NCBI GenBank assembly: GCA_002438605.1
Contig: DJPR01000040.1
Span: 29,911 to 93,910, forward strand
Reading direction: 5' to 3'
Length of the DNA: 64,000 nt
Source of the DNA: Ruminococcus sp. UBA6407
GTDB taxonomy: Bacteria > Bacillota > Clostridia > Oscillospirales > Ruminococcaceae
Under the pieces are notes generated by a model, which did not search any database, was not told where the DNA came from, and was given only the letters and a program-made list of their open reading frames with translations. Each line of letters begins with the position of its first letter. Positions within the stretch are counted from its first letter, which is position 1. Both the position numbers and the translations under genes were made by a program. Shown here in pieces: positions 7,784 to 17,813 of the stretch.

Positions 7784-9094
7784 ATGCTTACTTATGATTT
7801 TGATAAGACCAGTTCTGAACCTGTATATGTTCAGATTTATAAGAAAATAAAAAATGATATAGAGCTTGGAGTTATTAAGCCTGATGAAAAACTGCCGTCA
7901 AAAAGGGCTTTTTCAGCACATTTGGGTTTGAGCGTCATAACAATTGAAAGTGCATATAATCAGCTGATTGCTGAGGGATATATAAGGTCAGTTTCAAAAA
8001 AAGGATATTTTGCTGAGGCTGTTGAAAGATCAAATCTGCCTGTTAATCCTGAAAAGGCGGCATCTGAAAGTGAAAATGTGGCAGAAGAAAATAATGAAAA
8101 TCAGATGTTTCCGTTTGCAATATGGGCAAAGCTTATTCGTGAGGAGCTTTCTTCAAATCAGGATAAGCTCCTGACAAAGCCGCCGTTCGAGGGCGTTTGG
8201 GAGCTTAGAAAAGCAATATCAGACCACTTGAACAGCTTTCGCAGCATAAATGCATCTCCGGACCAGATAATTATTGGTGCAGGTACGGAGTATCTTTATA
8301 TGCTGATAAATCTGCTGTTCGGAAACAATTATATTTTTGCTGTTGAAGACCCGGGTTACTCAAAAATAGCTGATATCTACTCAAATTATAATATAAAGTG
8401 TGAAAGAATACCGGTTCAGGAGGACGGAATTGACGTTGATTATCTGCGTAAAATCAAGGCTGATGTAATTCATATTTCACCGTCACATCATTTTCCTACC
8501 GGAGTCATTACTTCAATCGGAAAGAGATACTCTCTGCTTGAATGGGCATCACAGTCACCTGACCGATACATAATAGAGGACGATTATGACAGCGAATTCA
8601 GACTTTCAGGCAAACCTGTTCCGTCACTTTACAGTATTGATGTTATGGATAAGGTCATTTACATGAATACGTTCAGCAAGAGTCTTTCGTCAACAATAAG
8701 GATAAGCTATATGGTTCTTCCCATGACCATTTTAAAGAAATTCAAGGAAAAGCTGGGCTTCTATTCATGTGCTGTATCAGCCTTTGAGCAATATACGCTT
8801 GCAAGATTTATCAGCGAGGGTTATTTTGAAAAGCACATAAACAGAATGAGGTCGCATTATAAAAAGTGCAGAAACAGTTTGTTTGAGTCCATGAAAAAGT
8901 ATGAGATTTTCAATGGCTCAGTAATATCTGGTGAAAATTCGGGACTTCACTGTGTTGTAAGGTTTGATACGGAATTAACTGACGAGGAGCTGCTGAACCG
9001 TATTACCGAACTTGGCTTTAAAGCCTCACTTATGAAAAAGTATTATTTCGGCAAACAGGAACAGCAGCTCCATACTCTTATTTTCTTTTATTAA
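7784..9094 (+). CDS. pdxR: MocR/PdxR-family regulator (GntR HTH plus aminotransferase-like domain)
   Basis: 436 residues. The N-terminal GntR winged helix (about 10-80) includes PVYVQIYKKIKNDIELGVIKPDEKLPSKRAFSAHLG. It is followed by a fold-I aminotransferase domain with VEDPGYSKI, SPSHHFPTG, IIEDDYDSEF and the PLP lysine in NTFSKSLSSTIRISYMV. Members next to pdxST sense PLP and control its synthesis, and the divergent position supports that role. The C-terminus ends at LHTLIFFY, a little earlier than most MocR proteins, so a few terminal residues may be lost. GGAGG lies 7 nt before ATG. Confidence 0.88.
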   Translation: MLTYDFDKTSSEPVYVQIYKKIKNDIELGVIKPDEKLPSKRAFSAHLGLSVITIESAYNQLIAEGYIRSVSKKGYFAEAVERSNLPVNPEKAASESENVAEENNENQMFPFAIWAKLIREELSSNQDKLLTKPPFEGVWELRKAISDHLNSFRSINASPDQIIIGAGTEYLYMLINLLFGNNYIFAVEDPGYSKIADIYSNYNIKCERIPVQEDGIDVDYLRKIKADVIHISPSHHFPTGVITSIGKRYSLLEWASQSPDRYIIEDDYDSEFRLSGKPVPSLYSIDVMDKVIYMNTFSKSLSSTIRISYMVLPMTILKKFKEKLGFYSCAVSAFEQYTLARFISEGYFEKHINRMRSHYKKCRNSLFESMKKYEIFNGSVISGENSGLHCVVRFDTELTDEELLNRITELGFKASLMKKYYFGKQEQQLHTLIFFY

Positions 9095-9112
9095 GTTGTT
9101 AATGAATTGCTT

Positions 9113-10426
9113 TTATTTTTCTGTGCAGAATTCAACCTTTTTTCCCTCAAGAATCATGTTGGTAGTCCTTACTGCACACATTTTTCCGCACATTGAACAG
9201 GTATGTCTGTCAGCAGGAGGAGTGCTTTCAAAATAGCGTCTTGCCTTTTCCTCGTCAAGTGCAACGGAAAACATTTCTTCCCATTCAACCTTGTGACGTG
9301 CCTCTGCCATTGCATTATCCCTGTCCTTAGCATGAGGAACTCCCTTTGCGATATCGGCTGCATGAGCAGCAATTCTGCTTGCAATGATACCCTCCTTAAC
9401 ATCTTCAAGGTCAGGCAGTCTTAAATGCTCGGCAGGTGTTACATAGCAAAGGAAATCAGCACCGCTTGCTGCGGCAATTGCTCCGCCGATAGCTGATGTA
9501 ATGTGGTCATATCCCGGTGCAATATCTGTAACAAGCGGCCCGAGAACGTAGAAAGGAGCATTATGGCATATCCTTTTCTGGAGCTTCATGTTTGCTTCAA
9601 TTTCATTCATTGCCATGTGTCCAGGCCCCTCAACCATTACCTGAACATTCTTTGCCCATGCTCTTTCAGTTAAAGCACCAAGCTCGATAAGCTCAGAAAT
9701 CTGACCTGCATCTGTACTGTCATCAAGGCAGCCAGGACGAAGTGCATCACCAAGACTGATTGTAACGTCAAATTCATTGAGAATATCAAGAACCTCATCG
9801 TAATGTTCATAAAACGGATTTTCATTGCCTGTCATCATCATCCATGCAAAAAGGAGTGAACCGCCTCTTGAAACAATGTTCATTTTTCTCTTGTCACGCA
9901 TAAAAGCCTCAACAGCACGCTTGTTGATGCCGGCATGGATAGTCATGAAATCAACGCCCTCCTCAGCGTGAGCACGAACTACCTTTAAAAAGTCTTGAGC
10001 AGTTATTTCAAGCAAATCCTTTTCAAGATATCCGATAGCGTCATACATTGGGACAGTGCCTATCATTGCAGGTGACTTTTCAATAAGCTCTCTGCGGAAT
10101 GTATTCGTTTTTCCATAGTTGCTCAAATCCATTATTGCCTCTGCTCCAAATTTCAGAGCCATGTCAACCTTCTGCATTTCAACGGAATAATCCTTGCAGT
10201 CACCTGAAATTCCAAGATTAACATTGATTTTTGTTCTCAGTCCGCTGCCTATGCCTTCAGGGGAAATGCTTTTGTGATTTATATTGCATGGAATTGCAAC
10301 TTCGCCTTTTGCCACAAGCTCACGCAGCTTTTCAGGCTCCATGTATTCCTTTTCTGCAACAATTTTCATTTCGGGAGTAATAATTCCCTGTTTTGCAGCG
10401 TCCATTTGTGTACTGTATGTTTTCAT
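9113..10426 (-). CDS. thiC: Phosphomethylpyrimidine synthase ThiC
   Basis: 437 residues, the short ThiC form typical of anaerobes. This radical-SAM enzyme rearranges aminoimidazole ribotide to HMP-phosphate, the pyrimidine half of thiamin. Visible motifs are [45 protein letters not shown] and [15 protein letters not shown]. The C-terminal cluster cysteines are in [14 protein letters not shown], a CX2CX3C spacing. It is the last gene of the thiamin operon, convergent with pdxR 18 bp away with no clear terminator between. AAGGA precedes ATG. Confidence 0.96.
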   Translation of the reverse strand: MKTYSTQMDAAKQGIITPEMKIVAEKEYMEPEKLRELVAKGEVAIPCNINHKSISPEGIGSGLRTKINVNLGISGDCKDYSVEMQKVDMALKFGAEAIMDLSNYGKTNTFRRELIEKSPAMIGTVPMYDAIGYLEKDLLEITAQDFLKVVRAHAEEGVDFMTIHAGINKRAVEAFMRDKRKMNIVSRGGSLLFAWMMMTGNENPFYEHYDEVLDILNEFDVTISLGDALRPGCLDDSTDAGQISELIELGALTERAWAKNVQVMVEGPGHMAMNEIEANMKLQKRICHNAPFYVLGPLVTDIAPGYDHITSAIGGAIAAASGADFLCYVTPAEHLRLPDLEDVKEGIIASRIAAHAADIAKGVPHAKDRDNAMAEARHKVEWEEMFSVALDEEKARRYFESTPPADRHTCSMCGKMCAVRTTNMILEGKKVEFCTEK

Positions 10427-10439
10427 AATATATATCCTT

Positions 10440-11249
10440 TCATTCTTTTACGTTATTAATATATTTTGAATTCAAGCCGAACATATGATTTATAGGGCCG
10501 CAGCCTGAACCCAGATCAAGCATTGCAGAAATTGCTCCCGATATGTACTCCTTTGCAATTTCAGCAGATTGTTCAATATTCATTCCTTTTGCAAGGTTCG
10601 AAGCAATTGCACTTGAAAGTGTACAGCCTGTGCCATGATTATTTTTATTGAATATCCGTTTGCCGCTGAACCATTTTATCTTATTATCGGCAACAAGCAG
10701 GTCATCAGCGTCACTTAACCTGTGACCGCCCTTGCATAAAACTGCACAGCCGAATTTTTCGGAGATTATTTTTGCGGCAGTTTCCATATCGGCTTTATTA
10801 TTAACCGTCATATCGGCAAGAACCGAGATTTCCGCAATATTCGGCGTTATCAGCTCAGCAAGCGGGAACAGCTCTCTTTTTACGGTTTCAACGGCGGATT
10901 TCTCCATCAGCCTTGAACCGCTTGTTGAAATCATAACAGGGTCAGCAACGATATGAACAGCCTTGTAATGTTTCAGTTTAGCGGCAATAACTTCGGCAGA
11001 ATGTGCTGACGGAATCATACCGATTTTTACGGCATCAGGGAAGATGTCACTAAATATGCTGTCCAGCTGTTTTTCCAGAAACTGCGGAGAAACCTCCGTT
11101 ATTCCTGTTATTTCCTTTGTATTCTGAGCAGTAAGTGCAGTTATGACGCTCATTGCATAAACACCGTTTGCAGTCATTGTCTTTATGTCTGCCTGTATTC
11201 CTGCACCTCCGGAGCAGTCGCTCCCTGCAATAGTTAATGCGGTTTTCAG
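10440..11249 (-). CDS. thiD: Hydroxymethylpyrimidine/phosphomethylpyrimidine kinase ThiD (probable CTG start)
   Basis: About 269 residues when read from CTG 11247-11249. It phosphorylates HMP and HMP-P to HMP-PP. The nearest ATG (11175-11177) would remove 24 residues that encode the essential ThiD signature [19 protein letters not shown], so translation must begin upstream. No ATG, GTG or TTG lies in frame between the thiE stop and that motif. CTG sits one base after the thiE TAA, with GGGAG about 10 nt before it, suggesting coupled initiation at CTG. Other motifs are [13 protein letters not shown] and the C-terminal [14 protein letters not shown] anion hole. Confidence 0.88.
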   Translation of the reverse strand: MKTALTIAGSDCSGGAGIQADIKTMTANGVYAMSVITALTAQNTKEITGITEVSPQFLEKQLDSIFSDIFPDAVKIGMIPSAHSAEVIAAKLKHYKAVHIVADPVMISTSGSRLMEKSAVETVKRELFPLAELITPNIAEISVLADMTVNNKADMETAAKIISEKFGCAVLCKGGHRLSDADDLLVADNKIKWFSGKRIFNKNNHGTGCTLSSAIASNLAKGMNIEQSAEIAKEYISGAISAMLDLGSGCGPINHMFGLNSKYINNVKE

Positions 11250-11250
11250 C

Positions 11251-11898
11251 TTAACACATCTCCCTGCATATAATTTTGGCTTTTTGTTTTAGCTCCTCAG
11301 CAGCTTTTCGGGGATCGGGGGCAGAAAATATTGCCGATACAACAGCAAATCCGCACATTCCTCCGCCGTACAGCTCTGACATATTATCAAGCGTAATTCC
11401 GCCTATTGCAGCAGCAGGAAGTGATGTTGAGGAGCATATCTCTGCAAGTTTTTCTTTTGTTATACGAAGTGCATTTTTTTTGGTCGGTGACGGAAATACT
11501 GCTCCTACACCAAGATAATCCGCACCTGCGGCTTCTGCTGATTGAGCCTGTTCAACAGTTTTTGCAGTTGCACCAATTATAAAATTACTGCCTGCAAGCT
11601 TTCGTATTTCCTCTACGGAAGCATCATCTGTTCCGACATGAACTCCGTCTGCTCCGCTTTTCAGTGCAACAATCGGATTATCATTTATTATAAGCGGAAC
11701 TTTGAATTTTCGGCATATTTTCTTTACCAATAATGCCTTTTTTATGTAGTCATCCTCACTTATGTTTTTTTCACGCAGCTGGAGCATAGTCACTCCGCCC
11801 GACAATGCTTTTTCTATTTTATCAAGAAATGTACCCGATTCACAGTCCGAATTATCTGTTATCGCATAAAGTAAAAGCTGTTCTTTATTAAATTTCAT
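11251..11898 (-). CDS. thiE: Thiamin phosphate synthase ThiE
   Basis: A 215-residue TIM barrel that joins HMP-PP and thiazole phosphate to thiamin phosphate. Motifs are VTMLQLREKNISEDDY, PLIINDNPIVALKSGADGVHVG, IIGATAKTVEQAQSAEAAGADYLGVG, FPSPTKKNA and PAAAIGGI. It overlaps tenI by 11 bp and ends one base before the thiD CTG. Compared with the neighbouring paralogue it keeps the full phosphate-binding set, so it is the likely authentic ThiE. Confidence 0.93.
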   Translation of the reverse strand: MKFNKEQLLLYAITDNSDCESGTFLDKIEKALSGGVTMLQLREKNISEDDYIKKALLVKKICRKFKVPLIINDNPIVALKSGADGVHVGTDDASVEEIRKLAGSNFIIGATAKTVEQAQSAEAAGADYLGVGAVFPSPTKKNALRITKEKLAEICSSTSLPAAAIGGITLDNMSELYGGGMCGFAVVSAIFSAPDPRKAAEELKQKAKIICREMC

Positions 11899-12496
11899 TG
11901 AGTGACCGCCTTATCTGTTCATAGTATTTTTTTGTGTCATTACAGCACATAAATCCACTCATTATGCAGACTCCCGTTGCTCCCGAATTTACGGCTGAAC
12001 GGCAGTTATCCACATTAATGCCGCCTATTGCAAGTACGGGAATATTCACGCTTTCGCATACATTGTGCAGAAAGTCAAGACCTCTCGGCATAACTCCCTT
12101 TTTGCAGTCCGTAGCGAAAATGTGGCCTGCGGCAATGTATGAACAGCCGAGCTTTTCCGCTTCAGCAGCATCACTTTCAGAATGGCATGACGCTCCTGTT
12201 TCCGAAAATTCTGCCCTCTCGCTTTCACTGAGTGTACGCAGGATATGCAAAGGCAGATGTATGCTTTCTGCTCCGAGTTTTTTAGCCGTATTGTAAAAAT
12301 TGTGGAGAATACATTTCACGTTATGTCTGCCGCATATCTCCATAACACGCTTGGCAGTTTTTTCATAGTCGCTTTCGGAAATATCCTTTTCACGAAGAAT
12401 TATGCCTGATGGTTTACATTCTGCAATTTCATTTATTCTCTGAAAAAAGTCCGTTTTGCAAAGTCTGCGATTTGTAACACAGTAAATATCACACAT
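11888..12496 (-). CDS. tenI: TenI-like thiazole tautomerase (ThiE paralogue)
   Basis: 202 residues of the ThiE/TenI fold. It lacks the LQLREK and IINDNP segments of ThiE in intact form (IILREKDISESDY and CILHNFYNTAK instead). It carries the TenI signature AAGHIFATDCKKGVMPRG with its histidine; in Bacillus TenI the residues of this region aromatise the thiazole carboxylate made by ThiG. It sits between thiH and thiE, overlapping both (8 and 11 bp). A second ThiE is possible but less likely. Confidence 0.8.
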   Translation of the reverse strand: MCDIYCVTNRRLCKTDFFQRINEIAECKPSGIILREKDISESDYEKTAKRVMEICGRHNVKCILHNFYNTAKKLGAESIHLPLHILRTLSESERAEFSETGASCHSESDAAEAEKLGCSYIAAGHIFATDCKKGVMPRGLDFLHNVCESVNIPVLAIGGINVDNCRSAVNSGATGVCIMSGFMCCNDTKKYYEQIRRSLNEI

Positions 12497-13742
12497 AAAG
12501 GTAATCGTTCAGTACGGGCTGCAAGCCCTCATCGGACATATCATTATACATGGACTTAAAACTGCGGCTGTCATTTATTTCAAACTGCTCGTCACCCTCA
12601 GCACCGTTCTGCTCCTTTCCCGTATATTTGCTTTCATGGTCACCTATTCCTGTTGAAACACCTGCCGAAACCTTTGTTGCGGCAATTTTAACTATGCCGT
12701 TCCTGAAACTTTCGCTTTCTCTTGACGAAACAGTAATTCCAACATACGGCAGGAAAATGCGGTATGCACATATTATCTGACAAAGCTGAGTTTCATGAAC
12801 GTCCAGAGGATTTATTTTTTCATTGTTTATAATCGGTCTTAAACGAGGACATGACAGTGACATATCGGCATGAGGATATTTCCTTTGCAGGTAATATACA
12901 TGAAGTGCAGTTGCAAGAGCGTCCTTTCTGAAATCGGAAAGACCAAGAAGTGCAGAAAATGCAACACCCCTCATTCCGCCTCTTAATGCACGTTCCTGAG
13001 CATTAAAGCGGTATGGATACACTCTCTTATGTCCCATAAGATGCAGCTGTTCATATCGGTCGGAATCATATGTTTCCTGAAAAACGGTTACATAGTCCGC
13101 ACCGCATTCGTGAAGATATTTGTACTCATCGGTATTGACAGGATAAATTTCCAGTCCCACCATTCTGAAATATTTTCTTGCAAGCCTGCAAGCTTCTCCG
13201 ATATATTCTATACTGCTTTTGCTGCGGCTTTCTCCTGTAAGAATTAAAATTTCCTCCATACCGCTGTCAGCAATTATCTTCATTTCATGCTCTATCTGGT
13301 CATGATCAAGCTGCATTCTGTTAATATGGTTATAGCAGTTGAAACCGCAGTAAACACAGTAATTTTCGCAGTAATTTGCAATATAAAGCGGAGTGAAGAT
13401 ATATACCGTATTTCCGAAATGCTTTCGGGTTTCAATGCTTGCTTTCTGAGCCATTTGCTCCAGAAACGGTTCAGCGGCAGGGGATAGCAGAGCTTTGAAG
13501 TCATCTATAGTGCAGACTTCATGTTCAAGAGCCTTGATTACGTCCTTTGCAGTATATGAGGAGTAATCATAGCCTTTCATCTGTGAAAGCACTGTTTCCA
13601 TTACATCTGACTCTATCTGCTCCATTCCTTTCATGTATTCCATATGATTTGTTCTTGATTCGGGATTATTTTCAAGGGAATGTTTTTTTTCTACAGCCTG
13701 CTGTGAAAGATATTCCGAATCAATAAAAAATTGATTATCCAT
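12489..13742 (-). CDS. thiH: 2-iminoacetate synthase ThiH
   Basis: A 417-residue radical-SAM tyrosine lyase giving dehydroglycine for thiazole formation. The cluster motif is YCENYCVYCGF (CX3CX2C), followed by EILILTGESRSKSSIEYIGEACRLARKYF and VFQETYDSDRYEQLH, which are typical of ThiH. The C-terminal HESKYTGKEQNGAEGDEQFEI continues the ThiH pattern. HydG is also tyrosine-cleaving but is longer and would not sit in a thiS-F-G cluster. AGGAAG precedes ATG. Confidence 0.94.
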   Translation of the reverse strand: MDNQFFIDSEYLSQQAVEKKHSLENNPESRTNHMEYMKGMEQIESDVMETVLSQMKGYDYSSYTAKDVIKALEHEVCTIDDFKALLSPAAEPFLEQMAQKASIETRKHFGNTVYIFTPLYIANYCENYCVYCGFNCYNHINRMQLDHDQIEHEMKIIADSGMEEILILTGESRSKSSIEYIGEACRLARKYFRMVGLEIYPVNTDEYKYLHECGADYVTVFQETYDSDRYEQLHLMGHKRVYPYRFNAQERALRGGMRGVAFSALLGLSDFRKDALATALHVYYLQRKYPHADMSLSCPRLRPIINNEKINPLDVHETQLCQIICAYRIFLPYVGITVSSRESESFRNGIVKIAATKVSAGVSTGIGDHESKYTGKEQNGAEGDEQFEINDSRSFKSMYNDMSDEGLQPVLNDYLYV

Positions 13743-13759
13743 AGTACAACTTCCTGTTC

Positions 13760-14533
13760 TTAATCGTGTAAAAATCCTGTAAGCGGGTCTGATGCGGACG
13801 CTCCACGCACTAAAACACGTCCGAGCCCCGAAAGATACGCATTTCGTCCTGCTTCAACAGCCTTTTTGAATGCATCAGCCATTATTGGCAGATTTCCTGC
13901 TGTTGCAAGTGCAGTGTTTGCCATGATTGCAGCTGCACCCATTTCCATTGCCTCGCAGGCTTGCGACGGCCTGCCTATTCCTGCATCAACGATAACGGGC
14001 AGTTCAATTTCATCAATAAGTATCTGTATAAACTCCTTTGTGGCAAGTCCTTTATTTGAACCTATCGGTGCGGCAAGCGGCATAACTGCGGCTGCACCTG
14101 CATTTACGAGGTCACGGGCAATGTTAAGGTCGGGGTACATATACGGCAATACTACAAATCCCTCAGACGCAAGGATTTCAGTTGCCCTGACTGTTTCAGC
14201 ATTATCAGGCAGCAGGTATTTTGTATCACGCATAATTTCGATTTTTACAAAATCACCGCAGCCAAGCTCTCTTGCAAGACGTGCAATACGGACAGCTTCG
14301 TCTGCCGTTCTTGCACCTGATGTATTCGGAAGAAGTGTTACTCCTTTCGGGATATAGTCGAGAATATTCTCATGTTTTTTTGTGTTTGCACGTCGTACTG
14401 CAAGAGTTATGATTTCAGCTCCTGCATATTTTACGGCAGCCTCGATAAGATTAAGAGAATACTTGCCTGAGCCAAGTATAAATCTTGAATTAAATTCATG
14501 ACCGCCTATAATAAGCTTATCTTGTGTATTCAT
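13760..14533 (-). CDS. thiG: Thiazole synthase ThiG
   Basis: A 257-residue TIM barrel that builds thiazole phosphate from DXP, dehydroglycine and ThiS-thiocarboxylate. Motifs are [62 protein letters not shown] and [30 protein letters not shown]. Length matches the family. Its ribosome binding site is weak (AAGG, about 10 nt before ATG). Confidence 0.96.
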   Translation of the reverse strand: MNTQDKLIIGGHEFNSRFILGSGKYSLNLIEAAVKYAGAEIITLAVRRANTKKHENILDYIPKGVTLLPNTSGARTADEAVRIARLARELGCGDFVKIEIMRDTKYLLPDNAETVRATEILASEGFVVLPYMYPDLNIARDLVNAGAAAVMPLAAPIGSNKGLATKEFIQILIDEIELPVIVDAGIGRPSQACEAMEMGAAAIMANTALATAGNLPIMADAFKKAVEAGRNAYLSGLGRVLVRGASASDPLTGFLHD

Positions 14534-14554
14534 GTTTATTATACCTTATACCTT

Positions 14555-15190
14555 TCATTCATGACAGCCTGCAATAATCCTGAGAACCGTATGTGCCTGA
14601 TGTGCGGCACATGCCATAACCCGTGAGGAAAACAGGCTGTTATCTTCCGATACGTCACTTACACCGTCGCCGCAAATATAAAAATGCTTTGTAATGCGTC
14701 TTGTTCTGATTTCATTTGCAGAAGCAATTCCTGCCATTCCCGATGCTGAAACAATATATTTTTCAGGCAGCTTTTCAATTACATTATTTACAAGCATTGC
14801 CTTGCATTCGGGATTGTCAAAGGCTTCACAGATAATATCGTCATTTTCAAGCAGTCCTTTGACATTTTCAGCATTTATTTTTATACAGTCGGTTTTAATT
14901 TTGCAGTACGGTGCGATTTCTTTAAGGTTATGCAGCATGGCTTCTGTTTTATAAATTCCAAGCTGAGATGCAAAATACTGTTGACGGTTGAGATTTGAAA
15001 TGTCAACCTTATCAAAGTCAATTATGTGCAGATTTCCTATTCCTGCTCTTGCAAGTGAGATTGCAATATTCGAGCCAAGTCCTCCAAGTCCGCATACGGC
15101 AACCTTTGCTGATTGAAATTTATTGAGAAGCTGTTTGCCTATCCTCTTTTCCAGTGCATTAAGCATTTCATTTTCTGTCGGATAAGCCAT
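14555..15190 (-). CDS. thiF: Sulfur carrier ThiS adenylyltransferase ThiF (short form)
   Basis: A 211-residue E1-like enzyme with the nucleotide-binding motif VAVCGLGGLGSNIAISLARAGIGNLHIIDFDKVDISNLNRQQYF. It adenylates the ThiS C-terminus. It has no CXXC zinc pairs, unlike E. coli ThiF, which fits the short clostridial ThiF group. The ATG is 1 bp after the thiS stop, and its ribosome binding site (AGGAGG) is made by the codons for the terminal glycines of ThiS. Confidence 0.9.
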   Translation of the reverse strand: MAYPTENEMLNALEKRIGKQLLNKFQSAKVAVCGLGGLGSNIAISLARAGIGNLHIIDFDKVDISNLNRQQYFASQLGIYKTEAMLHNLKEIAPYCKIKTDCIKINAENVKGLLENDDIICEAFDNPECKAMLVNNVIEKLPEKYIVSASGMAGIASANEIRTRRITKHFYICGDGVSDVSEDNSLFSSRVMACAAHQAHTVLRIIAGCHE

Positions 15191-15191
15191 A

Positions 15192-15386
15192 TCAGCCGCC
15201 TCCTACAAAGCTTACGATTTCTATTTTGTCACCGCTTTTCATTATGACCGAATTATACTGCGATTTAGGCAATATTTCTCCATTCATTTCAACTGCGATA
15301 CGTTTCGTGTCATAGCTTGAATTGTCAAGATACTCAGCAATTGTTTTTCCGTCAGCTTCAATTTCCTGACCATTTATAACTATCAT
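15192..15386 (-). CDS. thiS: Sulfur carrier protein ThiS
   Basis: A 64-residue beta-grasp protein ending VGGG, the di-glycine tail that is adenylated and thiocarboxylated. MIVINGQEIE and RIAVEMNGEILPKSQY are typical. It has three rather than two terminal glycines. It is the first gene of the thiamin operon, with AAGGAGG before ATG, directly downstream of the TPP riboswitch terminator. Confidence 0.93.
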   Translation of the reverse strand: MIVINGQEIEADGKTIAEYLDNSSYDTKRIAVEMNGEILPKSQYNSVIMKSGDKIEIVSFVGGG

Positions 15387-15403
15387 AAATCCTCCTTATA
15401 CGC

Positions 15404-15436
15404 AAAAAGGGAAGCTGCCAATAAAGCAGCTTCCCA
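15404..15436 (-). terminator. Riboswitch expression-platform terminator
   Basis: Stem GGGAAGCTGC / GCAGCTTCCC followed by TTTTT on the minus strand, between the TPP aptamer and thiS. The 5' arm repeats GGGAAGCT, the 3' edge of the aptamer, so competing pairings are available for switching. Confidence 0.85.
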
Positions 15437-15454
15437 AAAGATTGCGTTCTTAAC

Positions 15455-15545
15455 TGAGCTTCCCTACGTTGGCATTATCCAAATCAGGTTAAATGGGTCG
15501 AAGGTCACACCTTCCTCTCAGCCTGTATACAAGCCCCCCGAGTAT
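15455..15545 (-). promoter_or_regulatory. TPP riboswitch (THI element)
   Basis: On the minus strand the conserved blocks appear in order: CTCGGGG, GGCTGAGAGGAAGGTGTGA, ACCCATTTAACCTGATTTGG, ATAATGCCAACGTAGGGAAG. It is placed directly before thiS with a terminator, so thiamin pyrophosphate should switch the whole operon off. Confidence 0.96.
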
Positions 15546-15617
15546 TTAATTTTATATGATTTCGTATGATATTATAGCACAATCTTTTTTATTTTGCAAT
15601 ATGATTTTGAAAATTTT

Positions 15618-15695
15618 TTAAGGCAGCACCGCCGCACAAAGATTGCAGTTTTATGACGTGCAAAGTCTTTTGCCATGCTTTATGCAGCGTTGACT
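15618..15695. repeat. Dispersed palindromic repeat, copy 4 (long form)
   Basis: AAGGCAGCACCGCCGCACAAAG at one end and GCAGCGTTGACTTA at the other, with about 45 bp between that include GTGCAAAGTCTTTTGCC. It lies 3' of the glutamine synthetase gene and may serve as its transcript end. Confidence 0.6.
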
Positions 15696-15702
15696 TAAAG
15701 GT

Positions 15703-17799
15703 TTATCTTACACCGAACAAAAGATCGTCATAAGCAGGGAATGGCCAGTATTCAGCGTCTGTAAGAACCTCTGCTTCATCGGCAGACTTACGGAGAATTT
15801 CCATATCCTTGAGAATATTGTCACGAACATACTCGGACTGTGCCTTTACATCACTGATATTCTTGAGTTCGGCAACGTCTTTTTCAAGTACAGCTGTCTG
15901 CTCGTCCATTGCATCTGTAAGAGCCGAAAGCTTTTCAACAAGATTCTTTTCGTAGCTGCATTTCAGACTGCTGCATAAAGCATTCTTTTCAGCTGCCTGT
16001 TTTGCAACATCAGCAGTAAATCTTGCAACAGAAGGAATAATCTGCTTTCTTGACATTGAAATCATGGTATAAGCTTCAATGTTTACAGACTTTACATAGT
16101 TATCAAGCATAATTTCACATCTTGATTCAAGCTCTGCCTTTGTGAATACTCCATGTGAAACAAGAGTATTTACGTTCTTTTCATCAAGCAGGTGAGGCAT
16201 ACAGTCAGGAGTTGTTTTAAGGTTAAGAAGACCTCTTTCTTCAACAGCTTCCTTAATCCAGTTATCATCATAGCCGTTGCCGTTGAAAATAATTCTCTTG
16301 TGCTTTTTGATTGTTTCACGAATAAGAGAATGCAGACTTTCCTTGAAATCATCAGCCTTTTCAAGAATATCCGCATACTGACGCAGACTTTCTGCAACAG
16401 CAGCATTAAGGTGCATATTTGCACATGAAATACTGTTTGATGAACCAAGCATACGGAATTCAAACTTGTTGCCTGTAAATGCAAACGGGCTTGTACGGTT
16501 TCTGTCTGTTGTATCACATCTGAACTGAGGGAGAACATCAACGCCAAGCTTCATGACTCTCTTTTCAGCAGAGCTGTAAGGAGTATCGGATTCGATAGCG
16601 TCAAGAACGGCAGTAAGTTCTTCACCGAGGAATACTGAAATTACGGCAGGAGGAGCTTCATTTGCACCTAAACGGTGATCATTTCCTGCTGTAGCAACAG
16701 AAAGTCTGAGCAAATCCTGATAATCGTCAACAGCCTTGATTACTGCACAAAGGAAAAGCAGGAACTGTGCGTTTTCATATGGAGTTTCACCCGGTGTGAG
16801 CAGGTTTACGCCTGTATCTGTAGAGATTGACCAGTTATTGTGCTTACCTGAACCATTTACGCCTGCAAACGGCTTTTCATGGAGCAGACACACAAGGCCA
16901 TGCTTGAGTGCAGTTTTCTGCATAATATCCATTGTAAGCTGGTTGTGGTCAGCAGCAATGTTTGTTGTTGTATAAATCGGAGCAAGCTCATGCTGAGCAG
17001 GAGCAACCTCGTTATGCTCTGTTTTTGCAAGGATACCGAGCTTCCAGAGTTCTTCGTTAAGGTCAGCCATATATTCAGCAACTCTCGGCTTGATTGCACC
17101 AAAGTAATGGTCGTTCATTTCCTGTCCCTTTGGAGGCATTGCACCGAAAAGAGTTCTTCCTGTCATGATGAGATCCTGTCTTTTTTCATAAAGAGCCTTG
17201 TCTACAAGGAAGTATTCCTGTTCAGGACCGACTGATGTCTTAACGCATTTTACGTTGTCATTGCCGAAAAGCCTTAAAATTCTCATTGCCTGACGGTTGA
17301 TTGCCTCCATTGAACGAAGCAAAGGAGTTTTCTTATCAAGAGCCTCTCCGCAGTATGAACAGAAAGCTGTCGGAATGTAAAGTGTGTTGCCTTTTATGAA
17401 TGCATAGGAAGTAGGGTCCCATGCTGTATAGCCTCTTGCCTCGAATGTTGCACGCAAACCGCCTGACGGGAATGATGATGCATCGGGCTCGCCCTTTACA
17501 AGCTCCTTGCCTGAAAATTCCATGATAACTCTGCCGTCCGGTGATGGATTGATAAAGCTGTCGTGCTTTTCTGCTGTGATACCTGTTAAAGGCTGGAACC
17601 AGTGAGTATAATGAGTAGCTCCCTTGCTTACTGCCCAGTCTTTCATAGCAGCAGCTACAGCATTTGCAATTGAAATATCAACAGGTGTACCTTCATCAAT
17701 GGTTCTTTTAAGTGACTTATAAACCTTATCTGAAAGGGTAGCCTTCATAATTCTGTCATCAAATACCATACTTCCGAAAATTTCAGTTACATTTGTCAT
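15703..17799 (-). CDS. glnN: Type III glutamine synthetase (GlnN)
   Basis: About 698 residues, the length of GSIII, compared with 440-470 for GSI. It makes glutamine from glutamate, ammonium and ATP in the cytosol. Motifs are [87 protein letters not shown] and [26 protein letters not shown] is 8 nt before ATG 17797-17799, better placed than the ATG two codons earlier. It is last in the amt-dapF-dapL-glnN unit, 14 bp after dapL. Confidence 0.96.
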   Translation of the reverse strand: MTNVTEIFGSMVFDDRIMKATLSDKVYKSLKRTIDEGTPVDISIANAVAAAMKDWAVSKGATHYTHWFQPLTGITAEKHDSFINPSPDGRVIMEFSGKELVKGEPDASSFPSGGLRATFEARGYTAWDPTSYAFIKGNTLYIPTAFCSYCGEALDKKTPLLRSMEAINRQAMRILRLFGNDNVKCVKTSVGPEQEYFLVDKALYEKRQDLIMTGRTLFGAMPPKGQEMNDHYFGAIKPRVAEYMADLNEELWKLGILAKTEHNEVAPAQHELAPIYTTTNIAADHNQLTMDIMQKTALKHGLVCLLHEKPFAGVNGSGKHNNWSISTDTGVNLLTPGETPYENAQFLLFLCAVIKAVDDYQDLLRLSVATAGNDHRLGANEAPPAVISVFLGEELTAVLDAIESDTPYSSAEKRVMKLGVDVLPQFRCDTTDRNRTSPFAFTGNKFEFRMLGSSNSISCANMHLNAAVAESLRQYADILEKADDFKESLHSLIRETIKKHKRIIFNGNGYDDNWIKEAVEERGLLNLKTTPDCMPHLLDEKNVNTLVSHGVFTKAELESRCEIMLDNYVKSVNIEAYTMISMSRKQIIPSVARFTADVAKQAAEKNALCSSLKCSYEKNLVEKLSALTDAMDEQTAVLEKDVAELKNISDVKAQSEYVRDNILKDMEILRKSADEAEVLTDAEYWPFPAYDDLLFGVR

Positions 17800-17813
17800 C
17801 TTCATTACCTCCG

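Noticed and set aside
9113-9300. Possible damage to ThiC because its cysteine motif is CX2CX3C and not CX2CX4C
   Set aside because: I recall short ThiC forms of anaerobes carrying this spacing, and all other conserved segments are intact.
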